A stretch of 28,529 bases of DNA from an uncultured Bacilli bacterium (GCA_910578855.1 CAJTRV010000016.1:1-28529); one strand, 5' to 3'. Shown: positions 1 through 8,017, counted from the stretch's first letter. The notes: generated by a model from the letters alone, not told the origin. Numbers and translations: made by a program.

Positions 1-375
1 CCCTATCCCCCCCTATTTTTCGATTATATTGTCTACTTTTACTTGACTTATGCATACCGGAGGAATGTAGACAATCACGAATGATATGGATCCAATAGTA
101 ATTTCTATATAGCCAATAACAGTCACTATATAACTGCTTCGTATTTTACTTACTCAATTATTTTATAATCTAGATAATAGAAATGCTCATGTATTATAAT
201 ACGGAACTTAAAAAAATCTCTGTGAAGATATTCATTTTTGTGAATTTATACTATAATTTCAGAAATATATAAATAGAGGTTGCACTATAATGATTGGACA
301 TGTGGTAGCATAAAAAAAATCACGAATCCGCGATTTAATGTTACCAATTTTCCTTTGAAAAACAAGGAATTTCCA
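1..375. other. Gene-poor AT-rich stretch with an inverted repeat
   Basis: I see no convincing coding region here. A perfect 9-bp inverted repeat (ATTGTCTAC at 28-36, GTAGACAAT at 67-75) encloses a loop containing the ribosome-site-like GGAGGA at 60-64, so a plus-strand RNA would fold with that site in the loop. A terminator-like hairpin for the minus strand lies at 312-336. The stretch may be the end of a neighbouring unit that lies outside the window. Confidence 0.4.
312..336 (-). terminator. Possible intrinsic terminator, minus strand
   Basis: Read on the minus strand, AAATC and GATTT arms with an inner CG/CG pair close a small loop and run directly into eight T residues. It would stop leftward transcription arriving from the toxin-antitoxin region. 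Confidence 0.45.
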
Positions 376-404
376 TTTATACACAAACATATATCCGGTA
401 TAAT
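376..404 (+). promoter_or_regulatory. Promoter of candidate toxin mRNA
   Basis: TTTATA at 376-381 and a perfect TATAAT at 399-404 are separated by 17 bases. Transcription would start near 411, just before the 9-base tract at 428-436 that can pair with the end of the coding region. Confidence 0.5.
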
Positions 405-452
405 ATAGATAGGAATATTTAACTATTGGGTGTCTACCTCATCTTTGTTCTT

Positions 453-563
453 ATGAATAGAAAGGAGGTAATAATAAGAAAGAAAGATTTACTAATCTCA
501 ATTCCTCTATTTATTATCACTTTATTAATTGTTACCTTACTGGGATTGATTATAAAGAAATAG
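453..563 (+). CDS. Small hydrophobic peptide, candidate type I toxin
   Basis: A 36-codon frame encodes a basic N-terminus followed by one hydrophobic segment (LLISIPLFIITLLIVTLLGL) and a lysine tail (IIKK), the shape of membrane-acting type I toxins and holin-like toxins of Bacillota. The start is unclear: ATG 453 has no ribosome site, while a strong AAAGGAGGT at 461-469 lies inside the frame and is followed only by ATA codons, so initiation may be unusual or the gene damaged. GGGTGTCTA at 428-436 is perfectly complementary to TAGACACCC at 561-569, which overlaps the stop codon. This is the long-range 5'/3' mRNA pairing seen in several type I toxin mRNAs. An antisense RNA converges on the 3' end. 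The family assignment is inference. Confidence 0.5.
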   Translation: MNRKEVIIRKKDLLISIPLFIITLLIVTLLGLIIKK

Positions 564-669
564 ACACCCGATTACATTCGTAATAAGGTGTCTTACCAAG
601 TTTTAGGGTAGATACGCAACAAGCGAAGTTGAATATTCCCTTTTTTATTGTATGAGGATTTCCTCATCT
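545..669 (-). ncRNA. Candidate antisense antitoxin RNA
   Basis: A minus-strand promoter at 676-704 points into the 3' part of the small toxin gene. About 75 bases downstream is a two-part hairpin: arms 562-568/587-593 (AGACACC/GGTGTCT) and inner arms 571-575/580-584 (ATTAC/GTAAT). On the minus strand it is followed by a T-rich tract (ATTTCTTT). The RNA would overlap the toxin mRNA tail, including its TAGACACCC pairing element, as in convergent txpA/RatA-like pairs. No RNA data were available; the ends are estimated. Confidence 0.4.
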
Positions 670-675
670 ATATGC

Positions 676-704
676 ATCGTATCATATTTCGCTTTTGGTT
701 TCAA
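676..704 (-). promoter_or_regulatory. Promoter of candidate antisense RNA
   Basis: On the minus strand TTGAAA (699-704) and TACGAT (676-681) are spaced by 17 bases, directed toward the toxin gene. Confidence 0.45.
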
Positions 705-848
705 GGTGTTCAAATTTGGGTTTCATTTTTTTCTAGACCTATTAACTTTCTATCAACTATAACAAAGAATCTTAATTTCTAATCCTTATTCTCACAAATT
801 AGTTTTTCACCTTCAAAAAAATTATCATCTCTCATTGTTACTTTTGTT

Positions 849-872
849 ATAAAAAAAAGCATCTCTGCTCTT
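849..872 (-). terminator. Intrinsic terminator of secG
   Basis: On the minus strand AAGAGCA (872-866), a GAGA loop and TGCTTTT (861-855) form a 7-bp stem with one G-T pair, merging into a run of eight T (858-851). The stem overlaps the secG stop codon. Confidence 0.6.
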
Positions 873-1086
873 ATAAATACATAATCATAATACAGATGAC
901 AAAGAATGCCACTCCTAATACCGCTGTTAATCTGGTAATAAATAATTCGCCACCGCGTTCTTTTCGGTTTTTAAATAGAGAATCATTTCCTCCTGTTAAA
1001 GCAGCGGAAGCACTCTCTGCTTTTGAACTCTGTAATAATACAATCGCGATTAATAAAATTGATACAATTAATAATAATATTGTCAC
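871..1086 (-). CDS. secG: Protein translocase subunit SecG
   Basis: SecG is the small accessory subunit of the SecYEG channel in the cytoplasmic membrane. The protein shows the family pattern of two hydrophobic segments separated by a polar loop: first helix ending in LLQSSKAES, glycine-containing loop (ALTGGNDSLF), basic stretch (KNRKERGGE), second helix near the C-terminus. The frame is open to an ATG at 1107, but the strong ribosome site AAAGGAGGT lies at 1101-1093, inside that longer version. It is 6 bases upstream of a GTG at 1086, so I choose 1086 (71 aa, the usual SecG size). A terminator overlaps the stop codon. The unknown membrane protein gene lies 58 bases upstream on the same strand and may share the transcript. 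Confidence 0.9.
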   Translation of the reverse strand: MTILLLIVSILLIAIVLLQSSKAESASAALTGGNDSLFKNRKERGGELFITRLTAVLGVAFFVICIMIMYL

Positions 1087-1143
1087 AAACAGACCTCCTT
1101 TGACCATTTATAATTTAGCACATATCCCCATAAAAAGCAAGTA

Positions 1144-2001
1144 CTAGACTAAGTATAAACTCGACAGAAATAAAATTATGAAAGCAAATAAGTGATACCA
1201 ATAACTACAATTAAAGCGTTTCAAGCTAGGGAGAATTAAAACCAAGGAACTAAAGAGCCCCAATTGAATTCCCTGGTGAACTACAGTATCATAATAATAG
1301 GTAATGGGAATGTGGGAAAAGAAAAAATCAAGTAAAGCAAAGAGAAAGAAAGCAAAAATAACATTACCAATGCATGTGGAAAAAACCAGTGGATAATTTT
1401 CATGTTTGCTCATATAATAAACGCGCATTCCCTGTGGAAAAAGGGCTAATATAATCATCATTTTCAAATGATCATAAAATTGGAGTTGCATCAATAACAT
1501 ACTGATTCCGACGAGTAAGGCGATCGATAATAATAATGGAACTAAGTGAAGCGCACGATACTCCGATTGTGGTTCTTTTTTGATCATACTCATAATAAAA
1601 AGAAAACCAAGACAAAATATTAAAATGATAAGAGATGATAAGGAAACACCCATTCCGGCACTCGTTCCACTATTTTTACCATTGATTGATAGAAAAACAT
1701 AGAGATAAATAATAATTGCCAAGATATAGAAGTAACGAGTACTGATATGTGAGATTATATTTTGTTTCCAATGCCATAAATGGCAAACACTTAAAGTAAA
1801 AAACGACCCTAGAGTGATTCCAATCAGAAACTGAAAGACAAAGGTGGGCTGATTAGCTAATAGCCCTAGAACACAGAAGATCACTCCTGGTAAGTTAAGG
1901 ATCAGAAAAGTCACCGGGTGGGACAACACCCCCTGCCTTGATAAGAGACAAATCATAAACAGAACAACGATGATATAACACAGAATCAGGAACAAAGGCA
2001 T
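1144..2001 (-). CDS. Unknown polytopic membrane protein
   Basis: About 285 residues, mostly hydrophobic, with roughly eight to nine predicted membrane helices joined by short loops (for example KNSGTSAGMG near residue 115 and KKEPQSEYRA near 145). I do not recognise a family, catalytic motif or signature. The start is uncertain: a GTG at 2004, an ATG at 2001 and a TTG four codons further in are all close to the AGGTG ribosome site at 2006-2002; the TTG has the best spacing. The gene precedes secG on the same strand. A 21-codon leader-like frame ends 10 bases upstream and a strong terminator stands at 2097-2134, so its own promoter must be very close. An integral membrane location is well supported; function unknown. 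Confidence 0.7.
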   Translation of the reverse strand: MPLFLILCYIIVVLFMICLLSRQGVLSHPVTFLILNLPGVIFCVLGLLANQPTFVFQFLIGITLGSFFTLSVCHLWHWKQNIISHISTRYFYILAIIIYLYVFLSINGKNSGTSAGMGVSLSSLIILIFCLGFLFIMSMIKKEPQSEYRALHLVPLLLSIALLVGISMLLMQLQFYDHLKMMIILALFPQGMRVYYMSKHENYPLVFSTCIGNVIFAFFLFALLDFFFSHIPITYYYDTVVHQGIQLGLFSSLVLILPSLKRFNCSYWYHLFAFIILFLSSLYLV

Positions 2002-2010
2002 CACCTACTA

Positions 2011-2076
2011 TCACATTGTATGCGAAAAAAAAAGAGTTATTAGGTTTAAAAGGTGTTTTTTTCTTGTTTTTTTCAT
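2011..2076 (-). CDS. Possible 21-residue leader peptide
   Basis: ATG at 2076 with a good ribosome site AAGGAAAG (2090-2083) opens a short frame starting MKKTRKKHLLNLITLFF and ending TGA at 2011, just before the membrane protein start. The basic then hydrophobic composition resembles a truncated membrane-protein N-terminus. The nine-T run inside it makes a slippage or frameshift history possible. It could be a coupling leader, or chance. Confidence 0.3.
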   Translation of the reverse strand: MKKTRKKHLLNLITLFFSHTM

Positions 2077-2092
2077 TATGCACTTTCCTTAT

Positions 2093-2181
2093 ATATAAAA
2101 AAGCCCGAATACCTTGAAAAATAAGGCTATTCGGATACATAAGAACATTTAAGAATATAATAATAATTTTAATATTTATTT
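2093..2181. repeat. 89-bp inverted repeat, left copy
   Basis: The reverse complement of 26881-26969 matches this segment at 85 of 89 positions with no gaps; differences are at 2104, 2111, 2172 and 2174. Similarity stops abruptly at both ends. It contains a strong terminator (2097-2134) serving the vanZ gene. The difference at 2111 changes a G-C pair of the hairpin to G-U, so pairing is kept in both copies. Confidence 0.85.
2097..2134 (-). terminator. Intrinsic terminator after vanZ-family gene
   Basis: On the minus strand CCGAAT-A-GCCTT, a 7-base loop and AAGGTATTCGG form an 11-bp stem with one bulge, followed by GCTTTTTTATAT. It would end transcripts of the vanZ/XRE pair and insulate the membrane protein gene beyond. 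Confidence 0.8.
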
Positions 2182-2217
2182 CATTTTACAATCTTTCGCA
2201 TAAATTGTAATTTGTAA

Positions 2218-2736
2218 TTATCTACGACTTATATAATTTAATGTTTTAGTTGTTAACGGTTTGAATATTAAATACATAATATATCCAATACTTCCACCTA
2301 TGACATTAGTTATTAAATCCGTTATATCTGCTGATCTAAAACCATTTATTAAAGGCTGTAATAACTCAATTCCTAGACTTAATAAAAAAGTATAAAAAAC
2401 AACTTTTAATAGTTTAACATTTTCTTTTTTTACTAAAGGCATTAAAAAACCAAAAGGAATTGTCATTATCACATTTAATCCCACTTGTCTAATAAAATCA
2501 CCTCTACCATTTAAAACATCAATAAATAAAACTAAATTCATTGAATCGTATGGGTGATTAAATATAAATGGTAAAGATGTCATTATAGGCATTAAGGTAA
2601 AAAATAATACAAAAGATAAGTATATATACATTAAAGTATTTACAAGCAGTACATCTCTGCCTTTTTCCTTCCATTTTTTATAAAATTTCCAAAAATATAT
2701 TATTATTAAAACTACAAAATCAACTAACACTTTCAT
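2218..2736 (-). CDS. VanZ-family membrane protein
   Basis: A 172-residue membrane protein with the VanZ-family pattern: after an N-terminal helix and basic loop, the motif NVIMTIPFGFLMPL (about residues 88-101), then SLGIELLQPL, then RSADITDLITNVIGGSIGY near 135-153 and a last helix. Family members include VanZ, linked to low-level teicoplanin resistance, but most chromosomal copies have no proven role. A GAGGAG ribosome site precedes ATG 2736. It lies 31 bases downstream of the XRE regulator gene on the same strand, so the two are probably cotranscribed, and transcription ends at the terminator in the inverted repeat. The AT-rich composition is typical of accessory genes. Confidence 0.85.
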   Translation of the reverse strand: MKVLVDFVVLIIIYFWKFYKKWKEKGRDVLLVNTLMYIYLSFVLFFTLMPIMTSLPFIFNHPYDSMNLVLFIDVLNGRGDFIRQVGLNVIMTIPFGFLMPLVKKENVKLLKVVFYTFLLSLGIELLQPLINGFRSADITDLITNVIGGSIGYIMYLIFKPLTTKTLNYISRR

Positions 2737-2767
2737 ATTCTTTTCTCCTCAACAAATTACTATTTAT

Positions 2768-3637
2768 TTATTTATGAAAATATAAATTTACTTGTTTTTG
2801 AATATCCATTTTTAACTTTTCGATTGTTCCATCATTATGAACTTCATCCATATCATTTCTTACACTTCTTGGGAATATGTTTTTCATATCTTCAGCATAA
2901 TAACTTCCATCTCTTGGGATTCTTGAATCAGTTACTTTATACTCATCATTAATATGTTCTACTACGAACTTATAAGGAATAGAAGAACCACTATCTTGCT
3001 TTATTTCATTATTCTCTAAATAATATGTTTCTTCTAAAACCCATGTATAAACATTATAAAGTTTATGATTGTTTTTTTCTTCGATTAAATAAGTTCTAAT
3101 ACTAACAAATGTTTTTTCATTTTCATGATGTTTAGATTCACTCATTGATTTTTCTAGTAGATAATTTTCTATTGCTATTTCAATTTCTTCATCATGAAAA
3201 TCAATAGCAGGAGCATATTTAAATCCCCATGTACTAAAAAAGACAGGCTCATTATTTCTCATCCTATTAACATCAATACAAAATAAGGTTATTAGTGTTA
3301 TTATGAATAAAACAATTATTATTATGATACTATAAAAAATTCTTCTTGTTTTTCTTAATTTTTTATCTGTAAAGTCTATTGTTTTAATAATATTTTCTTC
3401 TAATTTTTCTTGATATTCTTTCTCATTTAGTTTTTCGCCACTTAATAATTCATTTATTGTCGTTCCTAATTCCTTACATAATGGAGTTATTAATGATAGA
3501 TCTGGCATATTTCTTCCAGTTTCCCATCTACTAATTGATTTAGAACTAACCCCTAGTTTTTCTGCTAGTTCCTCTTGTGTAATCTTTTTTCCTTTTCTTA
3601 ATTTGGCAATATATTTTCCAATGCGTTCTTGATTCAT
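2768..3637 (-). CDS. Membrane-anchored XRE-family regulator
   Basis: The 289-residue protein has an N-terminal Cro/C1-type helix-turn-helix at about residues 5-62 (IGKYIAKLRKGKKITQEELA, then VSSKSISRWETGRNMPDLSL). A charged linker follows, then one membrane helix at about 102-124 (FYSIIIIIVLFIITLITLFC). The C-terminal domain of about 160 residues is predicted to be outside the cell and I do not recognise it. The layout suggests a one-component sensor that binds DNA inside and senses something outside; that is inference. ATG 3637 has a strong AAAGGAGAG site. The next gene on the strand encodes a VanZ-like protein, so the pair may form a small envelope-response module. Confidence 0.85.
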   Translation of the reverse strand: MNQERIGKYIAKLRKGKKITQEELAEKLGVSSKSISRWETGRNMPDLSLITPLCKELGTTINELLSGEKLNEKEYQEKLEENIIKTIDFTDKKLRKTRRIFYSIIIIIVLFIITLITLFCIDVNRMRNNEPVFFSTWGFKYAPAIDFHDEEIEIAIENYLLEKSMSESKHHENEKTFVSIRTYLIEEKNNHKLYNVYTWVLEETYYLENNEIKQDSGSSIPYKFVVEHINDEYKVTDSRIPRDGSYYAEDMKNIFPRSVRNDMDEVHNDGTIEKLKMDIQKQVNLYFHK

Positions 3638-3716
3638 AAATCTCTCCTTTCGTAAGAAATTATATAAAAATATGAATATTATTTACAGGACATAAAGCGA
3701 GAATTAGATAGATTTA

Positions 3717-3980
3717 TCATTGTAAACTTATCAAATCTTCTTTAAATCTATCATAATCAAAATCAACTTTAGTAATTATGCGTTTTACTGCTATCAATAT
3801 CATTTCTTTAGTTAGTTCAATTCTTTTTATACTATCAGCATTGCAGTAATCATTGAACTCCATCTTAATATTTATTGATGCAACACTCTTATTGCAAAGA
3901 AATTTTACCTTTTCTTTATAATTTTCTCCATCAGCAATTTCTTGTGGTGCTACAATAGGAACTATTCCAACAACTTGCAA
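3717..3980 (-). pseudogene. Orphan 87-codon fragment, probably a gene remnant
   Basis: An open frame ending in KVDFDYDRFKEDLISLQ with a protein-like C-terminal half (for example DSIKRIELTKEMILIAVKRI). There is no ATG near its start; the first usable codon is TTG 3980 and no ribosome site precedes it. The frame simply remains open into the tail of the neighbouring 241-residue gene. I do not recognise it. It is best read as the 3' end of a gene cut at about 3990, where the accessory pocket meets the fmt operon. Confidence 0.35.
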
Positions 3981-4002
3981 GATATTGCTATATTTTTTTA
4001 AT

Positions 4003-4728
4003 TTAAATACTCTTTTCGGTAATTGGTTTTATCGTAATAGTTATGGTTGAATTTATAATATTAGGGTCAATCCTCTTTCGATAGTTGGATCCATCGATGA
4101 TAATGTTTCCAATTTCTTGACCTTGCATCTGCACTTTTACCATTATATTACCAGTCATCTTAGGAAAATCACTCATCAAAGAGGCTAAAAATTCATCTCC
4201 TGGTACTTCATAAGTTGTTTCCGTCATACCACTGGTATAATTGGTACTCGCAACAACCGTACCTTTCCCTATAAGGTCATAAAGCATCGCTGGCGTAAAT
4301 TTAACAACATCGTATGCGAGGGTTGAAGTAATCTTCTGTTCGCCTTGATCATTCATCACAAAGTATTCTTGATTGCGGATGGTATAAATTGTTGGATCCT
4401 GATCAACCGTCAATGTTTCTTTATCACGGTCTTTTCTTCCTTGAATGGTTCTAGTTGTTACTGTATTACTTGTCTCAGTAATGGTTATAGTATAGGTATA
4501 TTCTTGATACTCCGAAAATAATTGTAAAGCAGTTTTCTTAGGTAATTGTTGCATTCGCTGTTCATTAATGACATTTTGAACTTGAATTATGATAAGAACA
4601 ATGGCAACAAAGACAAAATATAGTCCTAATTTTATCATTGCATGATATTGCGGATGACGCCATAGTGTTTTTAAAGTCTCAAGCCAAGGTGGTAATGATC
4701 GTTTTTTCTTTTCCTTCTTCTTACGCAT
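4003..4728 (-). CDS. Single-pass membrane protein of unknown function in fmt operon
   Basis: A 241-residue protein: very basic N-terminus (MRKKKEKKKR), one membrane helix at about residues 33-49 (GLYFVFVAIVLIIIQV), then an extracytoplasmic domain rich in Thr, Ile and Val with alternating patterns typical of beta strands. I see no catalytic motif and do not recognise the family. The AGGTGATAT site before ATG 4728 overlaps the end of fmt (stop at 4738-4736), so it is translated right after fmt and is probably the last gene of the priA-fmt operon. No clear terminator follows. Confidence 0.75.
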   Translation of the reverse strand: MRKKKEKKKRSLPPWLETLKTLWRHPQYHAMIKLGLYFVFVAIVLIIIQVQNVINEQRMQQLPKKTALQLFSEYQEYTYTITITETSNTVTTRTIQGRKDRDKETLTVDQDPTIYTIRNQEYFVMNDQGEQKITSTLAYDVVKFTPAMLYDLIGKGTVVASTNYTSGMTETTYEVPGDEFLASLMSDFPKMTGNIMVKVQMQGQEIGNIIIDGSNYRKRIDPNIINSTITITIKPITEKSI

Positions 4729-4735
4729 ATATCAC

Positions 4736-5701
4736 CTAATCAAATATTTGACCGAGTAACTTCTGTTTATCTTGTAAGCCATTTAGAAACTGGGTTGCAG
4801 TCATCTTTGATTTTCCCTCTGGTTGAACTTCAGTAAAAACAAGCTCACCATTGCTTACTTTTACTCCGAAACCATCTTCATAAATAGCGGTTACTGTTCC
4901 ATCGAGTAAATCTGGAAAAGTATTTGTTGTCATCCGTGCTTCCCATACTTTGATAATTCGGCCATTCCATCTGGTATAGGCACCTGGCCAACTATTAAGC
5001 CCACGAATCTGATTATAAATTTCTTTCCTTGATTTACTAAAATTAATCTTCTCTTCTTCCCTGGTAATATTAAATCCATAGGTTGCTTGACTCGCATCTT
5101 GTTTAATACGAAGAGCTGAACCATCGATAATCTTCGGTAACGTCTCTAATAATAATTGTCGCCCTACTAGACTTAATTTATCATGTAATGAACTAGCTGT
5201 ATCGTTATCCGTAATCTCTACTTCTTTTTGAGATATGATATCACCTTCATCCATTCGTGGATTCATATGCATAATCGTAATACCAGTTTTTTTGTAACCA
5301 TCCATAATCGCATGATGAATAGGAGCTCCTCCACGTAACTTAGGAAGTAACGATGCATGAACATTGATACAACCAAGTGGAGCACATTCTAAAATGGCTT
5401 TCGGTAAAATTTGGCCATAGGCACAAGTAATAATCAGATCTGGTCGTAAAGCGACAATCTCTTCTACTGCATCCTTTATCTTTTCTGGTTGCAATACCAA
5501 TATCATATGGCGGTGGGCTACTTCGGCAATTGGTGGTGCCATTAAGGTTTGCTTTCTACCGACCAAACGATTAGGCTGGGTAATTACTGCTTTTACTTTA
5601 TAATGTTCAATTAGTCCCTCTAATACTGGAACACTAAATGTTGGTGTTCCCATAAATAAAATTCTTAATTCTCGTTCTACTTTAATTTCATCTAAATTCA
5701 T
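4736..5701 (-). CDS. fmt: Methionyl-tRNA formyltransferase
   Basis: Transfers a formyl group from 10-formyltetrahydrofolate to methionyl-tRNA for initiation. The start MNLDEIK at 5701 has a GGGTGA ribosome site; a longer frame to 5728 does not. The N-terminal catalytic domain begins RILFMGTPTFSVPVL, and the active-site region reads NVHASLLPKLRGGAPIHHA (Asn and His of the formyl-folate site). The conserved MDEGDII includes the aspartate region. A C-terminal tRNA-binding domain begins near GLNSWPGAYTRW. At 321 residues it has normal length (about 317 in Bacillus). The gene follows priA with a gap of 55 bases, a common arrangement in Bacillota (priA-def-fmt, here without def between). Confidence 0.97.
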   Translation of the reverse strand: MNLDEIKVERELRILFMGTPTFSVPVLEGLIEHYKVKAVITQPNRLVGRKQTLMAPPIAEVAHRHMILVLQPEKIKDAVEEIVALRPDLIITCAYGQILPKAILECAPLGCINVHASLLPKLRGGAPIHHAIMDGYKKTGITIMHMNPRMDEGDIISQKEVEITDNDTASSLHDKLSLVGRQLLLETLPKIIDGSALRIKQDASQATYGFNITREEEKINFSKSRKEIYNQIRGLNSWPGAYTRWNGRIIKVWEARMTTNTFPDLLDGTVTAIYEDGFGVKVSNGELVFTEVQPEGKSKMTATQFLNGLQDKQKLLGQIFD

Positions 5702-5756
5702 ATTCTCACCCTTTCCATTGTAACACACATTTCTAAAAAGAGGTATGCCACTTCTT

Positions 5757-7922
5757 TTATAATTTTACTGGATTATCATCAATATCAATGGTAATAAAAC
5801 GATGTGTCTGATACTTTTGATAAATATATTGTAATACCTGATAAATATCTTTCAACTGTTTATACTTAATCATAATTTGGATATAGTATATATTATTAAC
5901 CTTCGGCATACTCGCACTACTAGGTCCTAAAATAATATGGTTGGGTAGTTGTTTTTGTAGAAAATTTACAATTTTCAAGGCCTCTTGTTCTAACACCTCT
6001 AACTTTTTTCCACTCATTTTAATTAAGGCAATATTATAAAATGGTGGATAATGTAATAACTTTCTAAGTTTCATCTCTTCTTGGTAAAATAACCGATAAT
6101 CATGCTTGCTCGCCGTCACAATACTATAGTGATCGATATTAAATCCCTGCATCACAACTTCACCACGTTTTTCTCCCCGGCCACTACGACCAGCGACTTG
6201 ATTAAGGAGTTGAAAAGTTCGCTCAGCACTACGAAAATCAGGTTGGTTTAAACTGTTATCACAGTTTAAGACTCCTACCAGCGTCACATTGGGAAAATCA
6301 AGTCCCTTGGCAATCATCTGAGTTCCAATTAAAATATCATATTCGTGGCGTGCGAAAGCCCGAATCATTTTTTCATGGCTTCCCTTCCGACTAGTCGTAT
6401 CGACATCCATTCGTAATACCCGCGCAGAAAAGCGCTTGCAAATCTCTTCTTCTAGTTTCTGCGTTCCCATCCCAAACTGGGAGATATCTTCACTATGACA
6501 AGTAGGACAACGATGAAGAAATGGTTTGGTGTAACCACAATAATGGCATTTTTCAAGGTGCTGCTCTTTATGATAAATCAAAGGAATATCACACCGTGGA
6601 CACTGATCTGTATACCCACAGTTATGACAAGTTAACACAGTCGAATAGCCTCGACGATTTAATAAAATCATAATCTGTTCTGATGAAGCAAGCCGATTTT
6701 GAATTTTCTCTGTAAGCGTCCTTGAAAAAAGTGGATAACCAGCTTTTAATTCCGCTTTCATATCAATCAATTGAACCTTGGGTAGTTGATCATTCACCCG
6801 TTTTTTCATCTCTAATAGCGTATAAATTCCTACTTTTGCACGGGTATAACTTTCTAGCGAAGGGGTTGCACTCCCCAAGACCACTGGACACTGATATCGT
6901 TTGGCTCGTCTTAAAGCAATCGTAATCGCATGATAATGGGGAATATTTTCCTGTTTATAGGTATTCGAGTGTTCTTCATCGATAATAATAAGTCCTAGAT
7001 TTGTAAAAGGAGCGAAGATCGCACTTCGGGCCCCAATCACAATCGATACTTCTTTACGGACAATCTTTCGCCACTCATCATACTTTTCAGCATTCGATAA
7101 ACCACTATGTAAAATAGCAATCGTTTTTCCAAATCGTCTTTTAAAGACTTGAACAAATTGTGGGGTTAAACTAATCTCTGGTACTAAGACAATAGTTTCT
7201 TTCCCTTGCTTCCGAATATCCTCAATTAAATGCATATAGACTTCTGTTTTTCCACTTCCTGTAACTCCATGTAACAAAAATGGTTGAAACTGGTGATAAT
7301 GCTTGGCGATTGTTTGATGGGCCGCTTCCTGCTCGGCATTTAGTACTGGAGGGGTATCTCGTTCTATCGCTTCTTCTTGTGTTCGATATACTTCAACTTT
7401 CTCTTCTACTAAGACATTTTTTTCTAATAAAGTCTTCACTGCTGATGGCGAAATAGCGGTGGCAGTTTTTTTGTTTATTCGCCCATTTTCTTGAAATAAC
7501 GTTAATAATTCTTTTTGCTTATTACTACGAGCTTGATAATCATGATCCATTAGAATTAAATATGATTCATATTTTTTGGCAATCTGAAACCCTTTCTTGG
7601 CTTTTAAGGCAGCTGGCAACATTGCCTGATAGGCCTGTGTTTTACTACACAACGTTTTCTTGCTGATATAATTCCCTAGTTCAAGTAATTCTTCATTTAA
7701 TACGGGTTCCTGATCGACAACACTGAGAATATCTTTTAACGGATAATCAAATTCACGACGAGGATTAAATGCAACGACAAACCCCTCTAGCGTTTGGTGA
7801 GAAAAGGGAATCGTAACTCTTGACCCAATCATGACTTGGTGCTCTAACGCCGCTGGTACATGATAGGAAAAAGTTCGATCGACATTTTGATTCTTAATTT
7901 CTGTTATTACATCAATGACCAT
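5757..7922 (-). CDS. priA: Primosomal replication-restart helicase PriA
   Basis: PriA recognises stalled replication forks and reloads the replicative helicase. The 721-residue protein has the N-terminal DNA-binding part, Walker A GVTGSGKT at 219-226, the DEEH box (IIIDEEHSNTYKQE, about residue 315), and a zinc-binding module with paired cysteines (CHNCGYTDQCPRC, then CHYCG and CPTC, about 430-480). The C-terminal helicase motifs follow (GTQMIAKGLDFPNV and QVAGRSGRGEKRG). It is somewhat shorter than Bacillus PriA (about 805), but all key motifs are intact. A GGAAGGTGAGAG site precedes ATG 7922, with a promoter at 7944-7972. First gene of an operon with fmt and a small membrane protein. Confidence 0.97.
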   Translation of the reverse strand: MVIDVITEIKNQNVDRTFSYHVPAALEHQVMIGSRVTIPFSHQTLEGFVVAFNPRREFDYPLKDILSVVDQEPVLNEELLELGNYISKKTLCSKTQAYQAMLPAALKAKKGFQIAKKYESYLILMDHDYQARSNKQKELLTLFQENGRINKKTATAISPSAVKTLLEKNVLVEEKVEVYRTQEEAIERDTPPVLNAEQEAAHQTIAKHYHQFQPFLLHGVTGSGKTEVYMHLIEDIRKQGKETIVLVPEISLTPQFVQVFKRRFGKTIAILHSGLSNAEKYDEWRKIVRKEVSIVIGARSAIFAPFTNLGLIIIDEEHSNTYKQENIPHYHAITIALRRAKRYQCPVVLGSATPSLESYTRAKVGIYTLLEMKKRVNDQLPKVQLIDMKAELKAGYPLFSRTLTEKIQNRLASSEQIMILLNRRGYSTVLTCHNCGYTDQCPRCDIPLIYHKEQHLEKCHYCGYTKPFLHRCPTCHSEDISQFGMGTQKLEEEICKRFSARVLRMDVDTTSRKGSHEKMIRAFARHEYDILIGTQMIAKGLDFPNVTLVGVLNCDNSLNQPDFRSAERTFQLLNQVAGRSGRGEKRGEVVMQGFNIDHYSIVTASKHDYRLFYQEEMKLRKLLHYPPFYNIALIKMSGKKLEVLEQEALKIVNFLQKQLPNHIILGPSSASMPKVNNIYYIQIMIKYKQLKDIYQVLQYIYQKYQTHRFITIDIDDNPVKL

Positions 7923-7943
7923 ACTCTCACCTTCCTACTATCT

Positions 7944-7972
7944 AATATACCATGCTTCGTATAAAATGTCCT
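7944..7972 (-). promoter_or_regulatory. Promoter of priA-fmt operon
   Basis: On the minus strand AGGACA (7972-7967) and TATATT (7949-7944) are 17 bases apart, with a TGG extended -10 element just before TATATT. It lies about 25 bases upstream of the priA start. Confidence 0.5.
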
Positions 7973-8017
7973 ATTAAGATTTTATCATATTTATCTCATT
8001 CTGTTCAATTTTAATGC

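Noticed and set aside
896..1147. Plus-strand 83-codon frame opposite secG
   Set aside because: It is the reverse of the well-supported secG gene, with no ribosome site or protein-like features.
1895..2140. Minus-strand frame across the membrane-protein start and the repeat
   Set aside because: It reads through the terminator hairpin and overlaps the start of the membrane protein; low-complexity FF/KK runs, no ribosome site.
3717..3980. Similarity of GIVPIVAPQEIADG to the GLVPIIEPEV segment of class I aldolases
   Set aside because: Only a short tract matches and the rest of the fragment does not follow the aldolase pattern; likely coincidence.
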